From: Kwoniella botswanensis
Taxonomy: Eukaryota > Basidiomycota > Tremellomycetes > Tremellales > Cryptococcaceae
NCBI RefSeq assembly: GCF_036426115.1
Contig: NC_088599.1
Coordinates: 17,196,001 to 17,260,000, forward strand
DNA: 64,000 nt
Direction of reading: 5' to 3'
In this document: in pieces, positions 1 through 11,202 of the stretch
Layout of the letters: each line of letters begins with the position of its first letter
How positions within the stretch are numbered: the first letter of the stretch is position 1
Notes under the pieces: model-generated
Database searches by the model: none
Told to the model about the DNA's origin: nothing
Seen by the model: the letters and a program-made list of their open reading frames with translations, nothing else
Translations under genes and position numbers: made by a program

Positions 1-571
1 TAGATGGACCATTTTCAGATTCTCTTTTTTAGACAAGCATGTACAGAAGTATACAATTTCAGATGTTGCATATACGTATGAATTTTGAAGTTCTTTTCAA
101 GGCTTAAACATGTACTGCGAACAATGCTAAATTAGGTACAATCATTCACTCGAGTCTGTGGACGAGTGCACCTCAACATGATCATTTGTTAGTACAATTG
201 TGATATTCATAAACTACAACGATCAACGATATGGCGGTCATTACATAGTCACTCCCGGCTCATACTGAGTCCCGATTTGAACCAACTTTATGCTATAGAT
301 CAAAACTACTTATCCGTCAGTTTTCCCCGCCCATCAAACATCAGAGGCAACAATCCGCCTCAGCCGCGTGGCGGGGGGCATTGACGCCTATACACATTTC
401 CGGTCAGTCTCTGCTTAGTCGAACCACCTTTCTCCGTATCGCGTTCAGGTTTTAGATCGGCCAAATCGAGCTTCCAACATCGCTCGATTCCTTTTGTCGC
501 TTCGGCTCTGCACCACATTGAGGTGTATTTGAGTTCTCCGATGCTACGCACAAGACGGGGAAGATTAAGAC
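1..571. other. No gene recognised; left edge
   Basis: This stretch lies beyond the apparent stop codon of the zinc-cluster regulator. A 71-codon open frame on the minus strand (360-575) continues past that stop only if a further intron is assumed, so I treat it as 3' flank. I see no repeats, RNA genes or convincing coding exons. Confidence 0.5.
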
Positions 572-3109
572 TCACGCTAGGTTCGTATATGCCAACCGTT
601 GTATATAACTACTTATGAACTGCACGTCCTTGACGTAAGTTGCAGCGGCTGGATCAGGGACATATTAGCAATTGAACCATCTACAGAACTATGATCGAAA
701 GACTCACCAAAAAGATCCCCGTTAGCTTCCAATCTCTTACTTTCCCAGATCAACAGCGTAGCAACTCGACAGCAAATTCTACAGGGTGATGTGAGCCCAA
801 ATCAGCATATATATTGTCTACAATCAGCTAAAGGTTGACACACATTACTGCAAACAGATTGACATCTCCGATATCCTGCATCCAGTTCATCAGCGAATCT
901 TCTACGGGGAAGAACGTAGACTCACTGCATCTCTTTGTAAATGCAGAACACCCAGTATCTTCCTGGCCGCTTCTAAAGCCCTTGGATCGGGTTGATCAAC
1001 CGAGTCGATCGAATAAAGTAGCATTTCTGTGCAGAGGGTGATAAATTGCTATGATCGAGCTCATGTCAGTAATAATCATTCATCTCATCAGCTTCATCTT
1101 ACTAGAGTCGCGGTGTCGGCCGTAATCGTTGGTCTACCATCTAAAGATTTGGCCGTCTGTCTCAGCTCCGAAGGTATCGTCTTGTTGAACCTGGCGATGG
1201 CATGTCCCAATCTCTCCTGACCTTCGATGTCGGGCCGGCGTGATACCTGATACATCAATTCGATAGCGAAGAGGACGAACCCTCTGGAGTACAGCAAAGA
1301 AGTCAATATCCTGCGCTTGAAAAGCAAGCTTATTGACTTACATTTCAGGCAGATGCATTTTATCGCATGTGACAGGAGGTTGATCGAGGAACAAATCAGT
1401 CACATGCTGATCGCATGAAGCTAGGTGCGGGTCATTCTGTAGGATACCGTCAGCTGAAAGCCATAAGCCAACGACACAATCTCCCACTCACAGTCTCGTA
1501 CTCTGCCCATGGACGAGGAAGAGGTGTCTTGACCCTTTGCAAGTCAAATCCACCTGGAAGTTCAAACGCGATGGAAGTACATCTGTCGACTAAGTATAAA
1601 GTCCAGCTGAGAGAACTCCATCTGATCAGTTGAACATTCAGGATTGATCGGTTCTGGAGATCGACTCACAAAGCATAAATTCGATCTGCTAATTCCAGCT
1701 GAGACAGCGCCGGACTGTCACGTTTTCTACTCTCCCCGGGAGTAAGTTCACACTTGTAGTCGACGGAAGACCGTATGGTATCCAGACCAGATGCTATGGC
1801 GACTCTGCGAAGACAAGTCAGTATGTCGAATCTCAATGCTCAAAACTCACCGAACAGTAAGACCCATCATTGCCAAGCCCTATACCAGCTAAATCAGCTC
1901 GAATCGTAAGTAGGAGGAAAAGAAAAGCTATAAACTCACCTCCATATGGCTGTCCAAGCCAAAGTACCAGGTAGCAATCATAGTCCCTGCTCGGATAGCA
2001 TCAAATACATGATCCACTTTCTTGAGAGCGAGATCCAGTTGCTCCTTTGCTCTCTTCAAGAAGGTTGGTTCTTGACGTCGGAGTGATTCCAGAGGTGAGC
2101 CTCGGCATGTCATTAGATACTAAAAAGCAGGGACTCTCAGCGTGGAAATCACGTCACAGATATACCATTTTACCCACTATTGCGTTTAGCAGACACGGAT
2201 GAGGACGTAGCGCTGGATCGGGTGACTGAAGTCGTGAATAGAAGGTAGAGATGTGCATGTCCACTCCAAAGATTCTCTGGCCTGTGAAGTAGAGAAGGAG
2301 GCTGCAGGTCTGTCAGCGGCGATCGTAGTGACGCACGGAGCAAAGGCTACTGGTGTTGATAACAAGGGTTACAAGGAAGAAAGACAGTGGATTGAATTGA
2401 GCGGAGTAGTCCCAACTTACAGATGGTCCCTCTCCACCTCACTCAGCTCCGTCTCTTCCGTCCATGCCAGGCTATCATCCAAAACACCTTGACCTAACAA
2501 AGAGGTTATGTCTACGTTATCCCAAGGTGACGGCATGGTCTGCACCGGTCCCATCATACTGGGAAGCAAACCTATCATGCTAGTATCCTGACTCCATGGA
2601 CTGGCGTTGTAGGAAGTGGGGATGGTGGAGTTGGATTGCGATGTGTCAAAAGAAGACATCGCCGAGCCTCTTCGATCTGGTGTACCGTTCGTGTCTAATT
2701 GAGGAGCTAAGTCTAAAGATGATGAAGAGGGGTGGGTGGCGATGGGAGGAACGGGAGTAACGGGAGTAACGTTGGAGATAGGAATAGGAGGTGAGCTGTC
2801 GCTGGCACTGGTCGGAGTCGAGTTGTAGATACATTCTCGGTTCTTCTTGAGACAATTTGCACACGATGGTTTCTCCGCTGGGCATCGCTGATGTACTCCG
2901 TCAGCTTATGATGAGGTGGTAGTCTTGTCACTCACAATCTTGCGGGTCTTGCACGACTGACAAGCATCGCCGCTGTGTATTCATACAGTCAGACCCTCCC
3001 CTGTCACCGACTAATCAACTCACCGAGCCAAGGGTCCTATTGAACATACTCAGCTGACATTCCTCTGCTAAACAAGGAATCACCTACTATGTTTCGGTGC
3101 AGCTGGCAT
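572..3109 (-). CDS. Zn2Cys6 transcription factor (fungal_trans type), multi-intron
   Basis: Probable DNA-binding transcriptional regulator. After splicing, the protein starts MPAAPKHRPLARGDACQSC and shows a full zinc cluster, C-x2-C-x6-C-x6-C-x2-C-x6-C, within the first 50 residues. A Pro/Ser/Thr-rich linker follows. Then comes a fungal_trans-like middle region with LRPHPCLLNAIV, FLKRAKEQLDLAL and GLAMMGLTVRVAIASGLD, as in other basidiomycete regulators. The start at 3109 is the only ATG that keeps the cluster in frame. Exon 1 is 22 nt (3088-3109) and exon 2 only 13 nt (3024-3036). About ten introns were resolved by eye, and the intron near 980 -> 800 (donor GTGTGT) is the least sure. The last exon ends FISSYIQRLAYTNLA and a TGA at 572-574; a further 3' exon cannot be excluded. 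Target genes are unknown. Only about 240 bp separate it from the gene upstream. Confidence 0.85.
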
Positions 3110-3345
3110 GCTTAGATGTCCTGTACTGTGCAATCTGGTCTTCCGAGCAGGGATATATGCTCAATGGTGATGCTATATGCATGAGATCACAAAGATGTGG
3201 ACGATGTAAGGTAGGGGGGATTGACAAAGCTGTGTACGAGAGGTCTGTTTACACTTTCCATGCTTAATCATTGGTCTTACGTAAACACACCAAAACCCAA
3301 GTGGTCCAATCCATAGCTCCATGCCCAATCCTCTATCCGCTCTTG

Positions 3346-4236
3346 TCAGGTCATATGGACCTCATCAGTCTGCTCATCGTCTGAGCTCAGAGCAGTCATC
3401 ATGAGAAATATATCTCTCAATCCTCGGGAAGATCTTATTGGCCGAATCACCCGAAGATCTCGAAGGGAATCCTCGGACTCCGGCTCGTGATAGCTACCAC
3501 TGTCGTGACCTTGTTGGCTGGATGCGTCCCGATTGAGAAGGTTCAAACCCCTTTGTGAACGCATGTAGTGGATGGTGTGGGTGGACCTAGGGTCTAGTGA
3601 CTCGATGAAAACTTGACCTGCAATTCCCAGTGGTGTGGCTTCAGTGAAACTTCTCGAAGCTCGTCTAGGCGGCCGACTTCGAGCAGCTGTCGATCTCCGT
3701 GCAACCCGGGCGTGCTCACGATCATCGATTACACGAGTAGTGAATGTCGATTCTATACTGACTGTAGGGAATTGCTCTTTGACACTTTGTACGGCAGATT
3801 GGATAGTTCCGTGGAAGTATTGTTTAGCCAAGTCGAAATTATTATTGGTGAATGCCAATCCGTCATGGGCAAGTCCGGTGTATGTACTGACTTTCGAGTC
3901 GAGGTCTGAGCAGGCTCTTTGTATAGCGCTATCTGACGCAGCAGACTGGTCCACACCATCGAGTTCGTACCGTGTGGCTTTGAATAGCCTTCTGTTGTTT
4001 CTTGGCCAATGCATCGCTTCGGTATGTAGCTTGATAGTGCCATGTTCGGAAGGGGGTAATGCGTCTTTGATAAACCCTTTCTGGGGTCTGGGTCGGTCTT
4101 GTGGCCTGCCTCTTGTAGAAATGACAGTGGCTGCAGCTAACGAATCAGGATGGGGATTTTCTTCAGTGGACTCCGACTCCCGAAGGTCAACAGACTTACC
4201 AATCGTGCTTTGTTCTGAATTGTGGTCCGGATCCAT
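3346..4236 (-). CDS. Unknown basic protein, 296 aa, intronless
   Basis: Single-exon open frame starting MDPDHNSEQSTIGKSVDLRE. I recognise no family. The first 70 residues are acidic and Ser/Glu-rich, followed by GRPQDRPRPQK, which looks like an AT-hook core but is only one copy. A middle stretch (about residues 80-170) appears folded, and an Arg/Ser-rich basic run (ARRSTAARSRPPRRASRS) lies near residue 185. The C-terminus is acidic (SSDDEQTDEVHMT). There is no signal peptide or membrane segment. The lack of introns in an intron-rich neighbourhood and the absence of a known domain make it a lineage-specific gene candidate. Antisense frames of 98 and 202 codons overlap it and are probably shadows. 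Confidence 0.5.
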   Translation of the reverse strand: MDPDHNSEQSTIGKSVDLRESESTEENPHPDSLAAATVISTRGRPQDRPRPQKGFIKDALPPSEHGTIKLHTEAMHWPRNNRRLFKATRYELDGVDQSAASDSAIQRACSDLDSKVSTYTGLAHDGLAFTNNNFDLAKQYFHGTIQSAVQSVKEQFPTVSIESTFTTRVIDDREHARVARRSTAARSRPPRRASRSFTEATPLGIAGQVFIESLDPRSTHTIHYMRSQRGLNLLNRDASSQQGHDSGSYHEPESEDSLRDLRVIRPIRSSRGLRDIFLMMTALSSDDEQTDEVHMT

Positions 4237-4770
4237 CTTGTGATTTTGGGTTTATGACTCGAAATGGGGGTGTAGAAGTGATGGAGTTTGGAGAGGAAAG
4301 TGCAAAGGCCATACGGAAATCGTTGGCGTACGAGCAAAAGCATATCGCTATGGTGAAGCTGTTCGTCGCTCACAGACGAACATTGAGGCTCAGCAAGGCT
4401 TTAGGCTCACCAGAGGGACGTCATACTTGGTCCATCCTTTGTAAACGGGGAGTGCTGCGGACCCCCCCACCCCACTGGGGCAGGTAAGATACAATGGAGA
4501 TGAAAAATGAGACAAGAGAGATGGAAGACCTTCCTTCGAGCGTAGTATGAACAGGCAGACAGCAAGTCAATACCCTGATTGACACAGCTCGAGGGGTGGC
4601 ACAAGAGCATGACGAGAGTCGCTCATCCAGACATGGAAGCGAGGATGTACGCCGATATGCAGTGAAGTATGGTGTTGACATGATTGTTTGGTATATAAAG
4701 TAATATCATTACATGTTCAAATCAGGTTGACTGGATTCCCTGCATATCCAGTCGGTGATCCCCTCTACCA
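4237..4770. other. Intergenic, no gene recognised
   Basis: Upstream flank of the unknown basic protein and downstream flank of the next minus-strand gene. It contains a short C-run near 4465. The small open frames here are unconvincing. Confidence 0.5.
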
Positions 4771-5315
4771 CTAAATTCTATCGGAATCACGGCCATCTTC
4801 TCCCGCCTCGTCTAGAAGGCATACCAGACCTTCCTCGTGTATTCCAGTAGAAACCTCCCTCACAATCTTGTCATTGGGTGTGTTGGTGACAAACGAAATA
4901 CCGGGGTAATTCCTAGCCCATGAATTGGCGAAAGAACCCATACTTCTCGTCATCAGATCATTCGTGGGCGTGTTTTGATTGATCTTGGTATTCCTAATTC
5001 TGATCAAATCATCCACCGTCCATCCTAGATCAGACTCAACCCCTTCTTTCGCTGGTATATAATGAGGATCGTTCTCGTCGGCTTTGTTAAGTGGGTGGAT
5101 ATGAGTAAAGTATTTGGTAGGAATCCCACCACCTTGGGTGAGGCATGACCGGTGATCTCGATGGTTCCTCTTTCAGATGGGGCGTAGGTCGGCATTAGAC
5201 CGGAAGATGTGCTACCTTGGTTTTCAGAGCTGGATTGACGTGTGGATAGATAACTGTCAACGAAAGATCGCAGAGCCGCGGAGATGGTGCAGGTGCTGGT
5301 GAATAGGTAGGACAT
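4771..5315 (-). pseudogene. Paralogue of the neighbouring 244-aa unknown gene, frame interrupted
   Basis: The C-terminal half reads THIHPLNKADENDP and then RSMGSFANSWARNYPGISF. This matches the gene at 5727-6461 (HIHPLSDLN; SKMTDNWAVRYPEITF), so the two are paralogues. The N-terminal half begins at the ATG at 5315 and reads ...RGTIEITGHA, matching AGTVEVTA of the paralogue. The two halves lie in different frames that meet near 5150, and no GT-AG intron of normal size joins them. Either the gene has lost a base and is decaying, or the assembly has an error. The long N-terminal extension of the paralogue is also missing. Function is unknown. Confidence 0.5.
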
Positions 5316-5726
5316 GATGTTATACTACAATGTGTGGCGCAAACGACAAAATGAGAAGAGTTTATTGCCACGAGAGTTGGTGTTGGCGGCACCAAAGCTT
5401 GGAAAGGTCTGTGTTGCAATGCAGAAGAACTATCTCTTTATATCTCTATGTCTCACTCTGTGATTCCTACACTGATGTCATAAAATGAGGATGAATCGCA
5501 GAGAGGGGTGAGACAGATACTACCTTTGTATCCACAACGAATATGGATTGACCACGAAAGGAACGTGACCCTTTTGGCATTCACAACTGAAAAGGTCTGA
5601 CGATCTATACACTTCGCTGCATCAGTCAAAGGGTTCATATCAAGTCAGACCTTACATGTGTATCAGGTCATCTAAGCAGGGTAAAATACGGTAGGAATAT
5701 CCATCCAAATATCACAATGTACGACT
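5316..5726. other. Spacer between the two paralogues
   Basis: Promoter side of the interrupted copy and 3' side of the intact copy. No further exon of either copy was found. Confidence 0.4.
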
Positions 5727-6461
5727 TTACAGCCTTACCGAAGATCCCTCTTTATGCTTTCTCATAAATGGTAGATGCGCTCGCGAACTCTGATGACAGG
5801 GACTCTCTATGTCCACTTGCTCTCGTTGGAAGGTTGTGCGTCTCGCGGTCGCAGGTTTATACAGATCACCGGATGGTGTATGAGTGATGAACGTGATCTC
5901 TGGGTATCTTACCGCCCAATTATCCGTCATCTTGCTCATGTTATAACCTAGCGTGCGCTCTGGGCCTGAAATCCAGTCATAGTACGAAGACGACTTGTTC
6001 AAATGGCTCATCTTGGTGTCCAGTTCAGAAATGATACAGCTCTTCGCTCTTTGATATTCTGAATCTTCCACATTTAGATCGCTGAGTGGGTGAATATGAG
6101 CTGACATGTGACTTCCTTCGCCGGTCTGAGTGATCCTCGCGGTGACCTCGACTGTCCCCGCCTTCGGAGGGAAGAGAACGATAGGTAGTTGATTTCCATC
6201 GTTGAAATAGTGACGTCTATTCTCCTCAGAGATGGCATATCTTTGTTTCCAGTCTTCTGCAAGGTATCTCGAGTCGTCCACGATGGTTTCGATTTCTTTC
6301 AAAGACAGTTGCACGTCACCGTTCTTCTTTCGTTGTTCCTCGTAGAATTTCGATGTGGCTCGTTCTTCGGCTTCCCGTTGTCGCGTGCGTTTGTAGTCTT
6401 TCCATAGGAATTTGGACTGGAAGGCAAATACGCTGATGCTATCGACGACAGTGGAGAGCAT
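5727..6461 (-). CDS. Unknown protein, 244 aa, intronless
   Basis: Starts MLSTVVDSISVFAFQSKFLW and ends HKEGSSVRL. Residues 25-60 are rich in Arg, Glu and Lys (KDYKRTRQREAEERATSKFYEEQRKK begins there) and may form a helix or coiled coil. Residues 85-205 form the part shared with the neighbouring paralogue: AGTVEVTA, then AHIHPLSDLN, then MTDNWAVRYPEITFITHTP. The conserved His-Ile-His-Pro could be structural or metal-binding, but nothing proves it. The first 20 residues are mildly hydrophobic, too weak to call a membrane segment. I do not recognise the family. The tandem pair suggests local duplication. Confidence 0.55.
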   Translation of the reverse strand: MLSTVVDSISVFAFQSKFLWKDYKRTRQREAEERATSKFYEEQRKKNGDVQLSLKEIETIVDDSRYLAEDWKQRYAISEENRRHYFNDGNQLPIVLFPPKAGTVEVTARITQTGEGSHMSAHIHPLSDLNVEDSEYQRAKSCIISELDTKMSHLNKSSSYYDWISGPERTLGYNMSKMTDNWAVRYPEITFITHTPSGDLYKPATARRTTFQREQVDIESPCHQSSRAHLPFMRKHKEGSSVRL

Positions 6462-6983
6462 GGTGATGTTGTGACCGTTTTAGGGTTCAAATCCTTAAGG
6501 GTTGACTAAGAAGTAAGTATACTGGATGAAGTTTAGGTAAAGCATTACACTACTTATACCATTGAAAATTACTCCATGATGATGAGAATGAATATTGGTT
6601 CCAAGAACGCTCGATGACATCATATACTCTAGTATTCGCAACACAAAGGATTCTAGAGGGTGCGATCTTCGTAAGAATGGTCGACACAGGTCAGAGGTCG
6701 ACGACCGACTCCTTCTGAGTGAGGGTGAGAAGTCAGTGACATCATCTTCTCGGTGATCCGCCCAACCTCAGTCAGACCCTTGATTGTATGAATCCAGATG
6801 GTATAGGACAATTCACTAAACAATGTGATCACCGTCTGCATGGGTATAGGATCAGACTGTGGTAGAGTGGGACCCCGAGGCTAACCGGCCTGACCAGTCA
6901 ATTGGACAAAGAACAAATACATCAGAATACCATGTAAGTACAAAAAGGTAAGAAGACTGATCATGATGTCCTCCGAGTCAGTA
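6462..6983. other. Intergenic, no gene recognised
   Basis: 5' flank of the 244-aa unknown gene. A 62-codon frame on the minus strand (6653-6841) shows no family feature and no relation to the paralogue pair. Confidence 0.4.
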
Positions 6984-7974
6984 TCATTCCCTTCCGAATC
7001 GATTCAATATCGTATGAGCGAACAGCATTCCTAGCGAGAGAGAAAGATGAAAATTCGTTGATAGGGAAGTTGGAGATGAATTTGCGATTTTGTCCATTAT
7101 TGGTCTTTGATTGTCTCTGTCGATGGACAAAATCTAAGCTTGATTACTCATTGTAACAAGGTGAACCATACTCACAGTAAGGAAGGAGCAACGCTGACCG
7201 CCAGTTGTACCATGGTGGGACTACCGGCGACGGAATATGGTTCTACACCGGATGGAGGAACGGTCTGGAAAGTCGCTGTTCCAGTATATGCTATTGAGTT
7301 TCCTGATGGCTCTGTGGTCTGTCCCGAGTTCGAACTGGACTCGGAGGCTATGGGTGTACCGTTGACCGAGAAGAAGTCGATATCCAGCCCTGTGTTGAAT
7401 TGCATCCAGCGTCAGTGGATGTTACTAGTAATAGTGGTTGGGGGCGATCACGAGTAAAACGAAACGAGGCGATCTCAGTGATCCAGCTACCACTCACATA
7501 TACCACCCACACCAGTATCGTAGAATGGCTCATTTGTCATTATCACCGTATGCGTCTTGTTCTCCAATCCATGAGCTTCGAACAGGATTTGTTGGTACAG
7601 TTCTGGATCCCTCGCTGTTCCATTCACATATTGCTTCTCGCCACCATCTATTAGGCCTGATAGGAAGCCGTGGCTACGATAAAGTATGATTAGTAATTGA
7701 TGATCGGGAAAGAAGACAGATAAACTCACTTAGGCCTCTTAGCTCCATACACCTGTATATCCGTCCCCACAAACACGATCACAGCTGTATCTCCATTGTT
7801 GGTCGTTGAGTGGAAAGTGGAGTTTTTGTATCGACCAAGGAATGGGTCGGCTATGACCTTTCGTTAGCTGGACGTGACACCAGTGATCTACAACTCACAA
7901 TCCTGTTGCAGATCCCAGTCTCCGACATATGAGATGTAAGGTGACGAGTCGTCGTATGATTGCGTGGTGGCCAT
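6984..7974 (-). CDS. Basidiomycete beta-sandwich-like protein with hydrophobic C-terminal tail
   Basis: Four introns join MATTQSYDDSSPYISYVGDW, a block with DTAVIVFVGTDIQVYGAKRPNHGF, a block with FEAHGLENKTHTVIMTNEPF, then LDIDFFSVNGTP. A Ser/Thr/Pro-rich stretch and a final exon with NFHLSLSLGMLFAHTIL follow. The order (Y-x-G-x-W opening, DTA-x-x-F-x-GT-x-x-x-x-YG, HTV-x-x-TN, LD-x-D) is common in basidiomycete predicted surface proteins with a jelly-roll domain followed by a membrane tail. No signal peptide is visible at the chosen ATG, so the N-terminus may be incomplete or the tail may act as a tail anchor. The acceptor of the last intron (before a codon run starting DNQRPIMDK) was chosen because it opens the only long frame. 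Function is unknown; a carbohydrate-binding or cell-surface role is inference. Confidence 0.65.
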
Positions 7975-8782
7975 CGCTACTACGGTGCGCTGGGTGTGGG
8001 TTGGTGAGAATTCAAGTAGAACACGTTATTTTAGATGAATTTGACAAAGAGTATACTTGAGAAAGATTCATGATTCCACGGGGCTCAATTGATCGGGTGA
8101 GCACTCAATCATCGCTCCCTATCTCTTGAAGCATAATCCGACTGTGAGATCTCTCCTTTCATCTGGCTATCCGTCCACCTTCCGTGAGAGAGTGCTAAAG
8201 AATCCCTTTGACTTCCCTTGGGAAAGAAAACACACACAATACGTGAATTGTTTGACTGTGTGTCATGAATGTGTGAGGTGGTGTGTGCGTGTGTGTGTAT
8301 ATGTTGGTGTGCGACACATGTTCTTGATCGAGTGATTGGAGATGGACCCAGCACTGCACGTGATAACTTGGATGTCAGGGAGATTGTTGCTCTGATAACA
8401 ACAGTGAATCATGATCTCAGTCCATTGCAATTCCATACGTGCATAAGAAGGATACTCCATCCTGTGACTCCTTATTACCCCATCATCTACTGCTGATAAA
8501 CTGTTACCACCAGGGTGGAGGATGTGGAGGTGGATCGTTGTTATGGTGGAGGTTCCTTCTCGTTATTGGCAATTTTGTTGTGGAGGGATGATTTCTTATG
8601 ATGTTACTGATGATAACGGCCAGAGCAGTGGTACGAAAGACTTTTGCAGATTTCCCATAGCATCCATCGGTGTCCAGATCGTTGATCGCAATTTTGTCTT
8701 CGAATATGAATGCCTGTCCTAACAATGAAGAGGCAGCGACTCGCAAAATATCCATCGCTTTAGTATCGCTTCCTCAGTCGCG
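7975..8782. other. Intergenic between divergent genes
   Basis: Holds the upstream regions of the minus-strand surface-type gene and of the plus-strand drug pump. It contains a GT-rich tract and several small frames created by it. No gene recognised. Confidence 0.5.
8277..8314. repeat. GT-rich simple-sequence tract
   Basis: An interrupted (GT)n run, with tgtgtgcgtgtgtgtgtat as its core. Low complexity; it accounts for the small Cys/Val- or His/Thr-rich open frames on both strands. Confidence 0.7.
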
Positions 8783-10616
8783 ATGGGAGAGCTCTCAGGG
8801 CTATCATTGCCGGGCGAACATGATAGCAAGGTCCAAGGCCAAGCATCAGAAGCAATACAACATGATCTGGCACATACCTTGTCAAAAGGGAGAAAATACG
8901 CTCTGCTAGCGGTGTTCTCAATGGGGTTGTTCATGGATGGTAAGTTCAAACGCACTTGGCGGTAGCAGCGACAGTGACCAAAGTGTTTGCTTCCCCAGTC
9001 GTCGGTTTCTCCGTCTTCTTCGTCATGGTCAGTTCCACTGCGGAGGATTTAGGCATTAGCACGGCGGAAGAGACATGGATCATTGTAAGTTCTGTTCCTG
9101 CCATCAAGCATCATCGCTCAAATTTCCATAGACCAGCTACGGGGTGACATTCGCGTCGTTCTTGCTATTTTGGGGAAGAGTATCAGATCTATATTCACCC
9201 AAATTAGTGTTTACTTTCGGCTTCATCGGATTGGGCATCGCAAGCATCATCATCTCGTTCTTGACCAATCCAATCGCGTTCTTCGTGTTCAGAGCAATAA
9301 GCGGGCTCTGCGGTGCTTGTCTGGTTCCATCGTGTTACCGTCTAATTACGTCCATCTTCACCAAAGAAGAGCTTTCATTCGCTTTCACGGTGTATGGTAT
9401 CACTGGGTCTATAGCCAATTCATCTGGTGTGGTCATCGGAGGAGCTCTTTTGCAGATCCCTGGTACTGGGCAGCTGGTAGGTTGGCGTTGGTACTTTAGA
9501 ATTGCAGCGGCTCTCATGTGAGTGGACTCGTCTGTATTGGTACGTCGACTGATCAGTTACACAGCCTGCCAGCAGCAACCTTATCCTTCTTTCTCATACC
9601 CAAGGCAAGAGGTGAGAATGCCGCTTCTCATTCCAAGTTAAAGCGGATGGATCTGCTTGGTGTCTTCCTGTGAGTTGTACAGTGGGAGTCTGACGAAATC
9701 GCCTGACCATCTGCACCAGCATTCTCTCCGCTTCCTTACTCTTGATCGTCGGCTTGACACTCGGCGCATCCCGTGGATTCAGCAGACCCTCGTTCTACGT
9801 CCCACTCATCATCTCTTTCCTACTATACCCGTCGTTCTTCCTATGGGAAAGACGGCTTCAAGATGGTTTCGCTCTTATCCCCTCGCGCACCTGGCACAAT
9901 CCAAATTTCCTATTGTGGTCGCTTCTTGCGTTACTGGTTTACGGATGGTGGGCTGCAGAATTCGTCGCTCAGGCGGAAACGTATATGCAAGTGCATGATG
10001 ATCTTCCGATCATCGCGGGTATAAGGCTGTTGCCACAGGGAATTACCGCATTTAGTATGAGTTTGGTGCTGATGTGAGTTAGGTCAATGAGTCGATTCAT
10101 TGCTGATTTGTTACCTAGCAAATACCCCGCTATATCCACTAAACCTCGCTTCGCAGTCATCGGCGGTTTCATCGTCTCCATTGTAGCATACGTGCTTTTT
10201 ATTCTTGGCGGGGCGAGAGTCGGTTCAGACTATTGGAAATTCACGTTCCCAGCGTCCATCATTGGTTCACCCGCGATGCAAATCGTGATGAATAGTTGCA
10301 AGTGAGTGATGAAGTTCTCGGACCTAAGACACATGCTCATCGACCAATTAGCGTCTGTGCAATGATGTCAGTCGATCCTCATGAATTTGGAGTAGCGGGT
10401 GCGATATTGCAGACCTCGTTCCAGATAGGTTCAACGGTAGCTCTATCCATTCAATCTGGTCTATTAACGGTCTATCCACAGTCATACTTCGATATACGGA
10501 ATATCCGCGCCTCGTGGTATTTCATGCTTGGATGGACCGTCGTGTGGACAATTGTGTTTGCGGTTCTGTATCGACAGCCGAAGGGGAGATTGTCTGGGAC
10601 GATAGCGTCTCATTAG
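8783..10616 (+). CDS. MFS transporter, DHA2-like multidrug/drug:H+ antiporter
   Basis: Predicted plasma-membrane proton antiporter. Exon 1 begins MGELSGLSLPGEH and ends at the first membrane segment (ALLAVFSMGLFMD). An upstream in-frame TGA fixes this as the first ATG. Later exons give VVGFSVFFVMVSS, TSYGVTFASFLLFWGRVSDLY (the loop 2-3 motif G-R-x-S-D-x-x), FRAISGLCGACLVPSCYRLI and GWRWYFRIAAALM (the motif C/loop region of drug transporters). The protein ends VLYRQPKGRLSGTIASH. Six or more short introns are spliced out and roughly 12-14 hydrophobic segments are present. The overall order resembles fungal aminotriazole/EncT-type DHA2 pumps; the substrate cannot be read from sequence. It ends convergently with the tannase gene. 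Confidence 0.8.
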
Positions 10617-11202
10617 ATCAGCTCGGATACCGCATGTGCTAGTGCACCACGTATCGAGTCGTATTGACGAGGAGCTACGCCTCGTGCTGTGTACCTCCCT
10701 TGACCTCTGCAGGTAGCTAGGAACAGCTTAGAACGAATATGCCGTTGCTCAAGGGAAGGATCAGCTTATATCGTGATGAATGTACATGTGCTTACAATAC
10801 TTTGAACCGTTGGGAGTCGTCTTTTTCATCAATATACCCATGGGGTACGTCAACTCGACATACCTCTCGGGTCGGGCGACTCGTGGCACGAGTGTGTGTA
10901 GATGTATTCAACCTATCCATTCCAATGCCGTGTAAGCACCCGAACGCTTGAATGCAGTCACGGGATTGCTTCGATTTGCCTACGCTTATGACTTGCTTGA
11001 CTCTGAACAGATAAGATGCATCATTCATTTCTTTTCGGTTTGATCGACTCCAGCTACGCTACATTATAACATTGGATACTACTGACTGATTATCATATCA
11101 AGAACGACTTTGCTGGCTGCGACGGGTCCTGCGGTAGACTCACTAAACCGTTTGAACAGGACCCTTTTTGAGGTGGGCTATCTTTGGCGATTGCCTACGA
11201 AA
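10617..11202. other. Intergenic between convergent genes
   Basis: 3' flanks of the drug pump and the tannase. I see no exon, repeat or RNA gene here. Confidence 0.5.

Noticed and set aside
3613-4243. Plus-strand frames of 98 and 202 codons opposite the unknown basic protein
   Set aside because: They mirror a minus-strand frame that has a clearer start and composition; no domain or intron signals support them.
8109-8496. Several overlapping frames around 8.1-8.5 kb
   Set aside because: They arise from the GT-rich tract and are rich in repeats of His/Thr or Cys/Val; no family signature.
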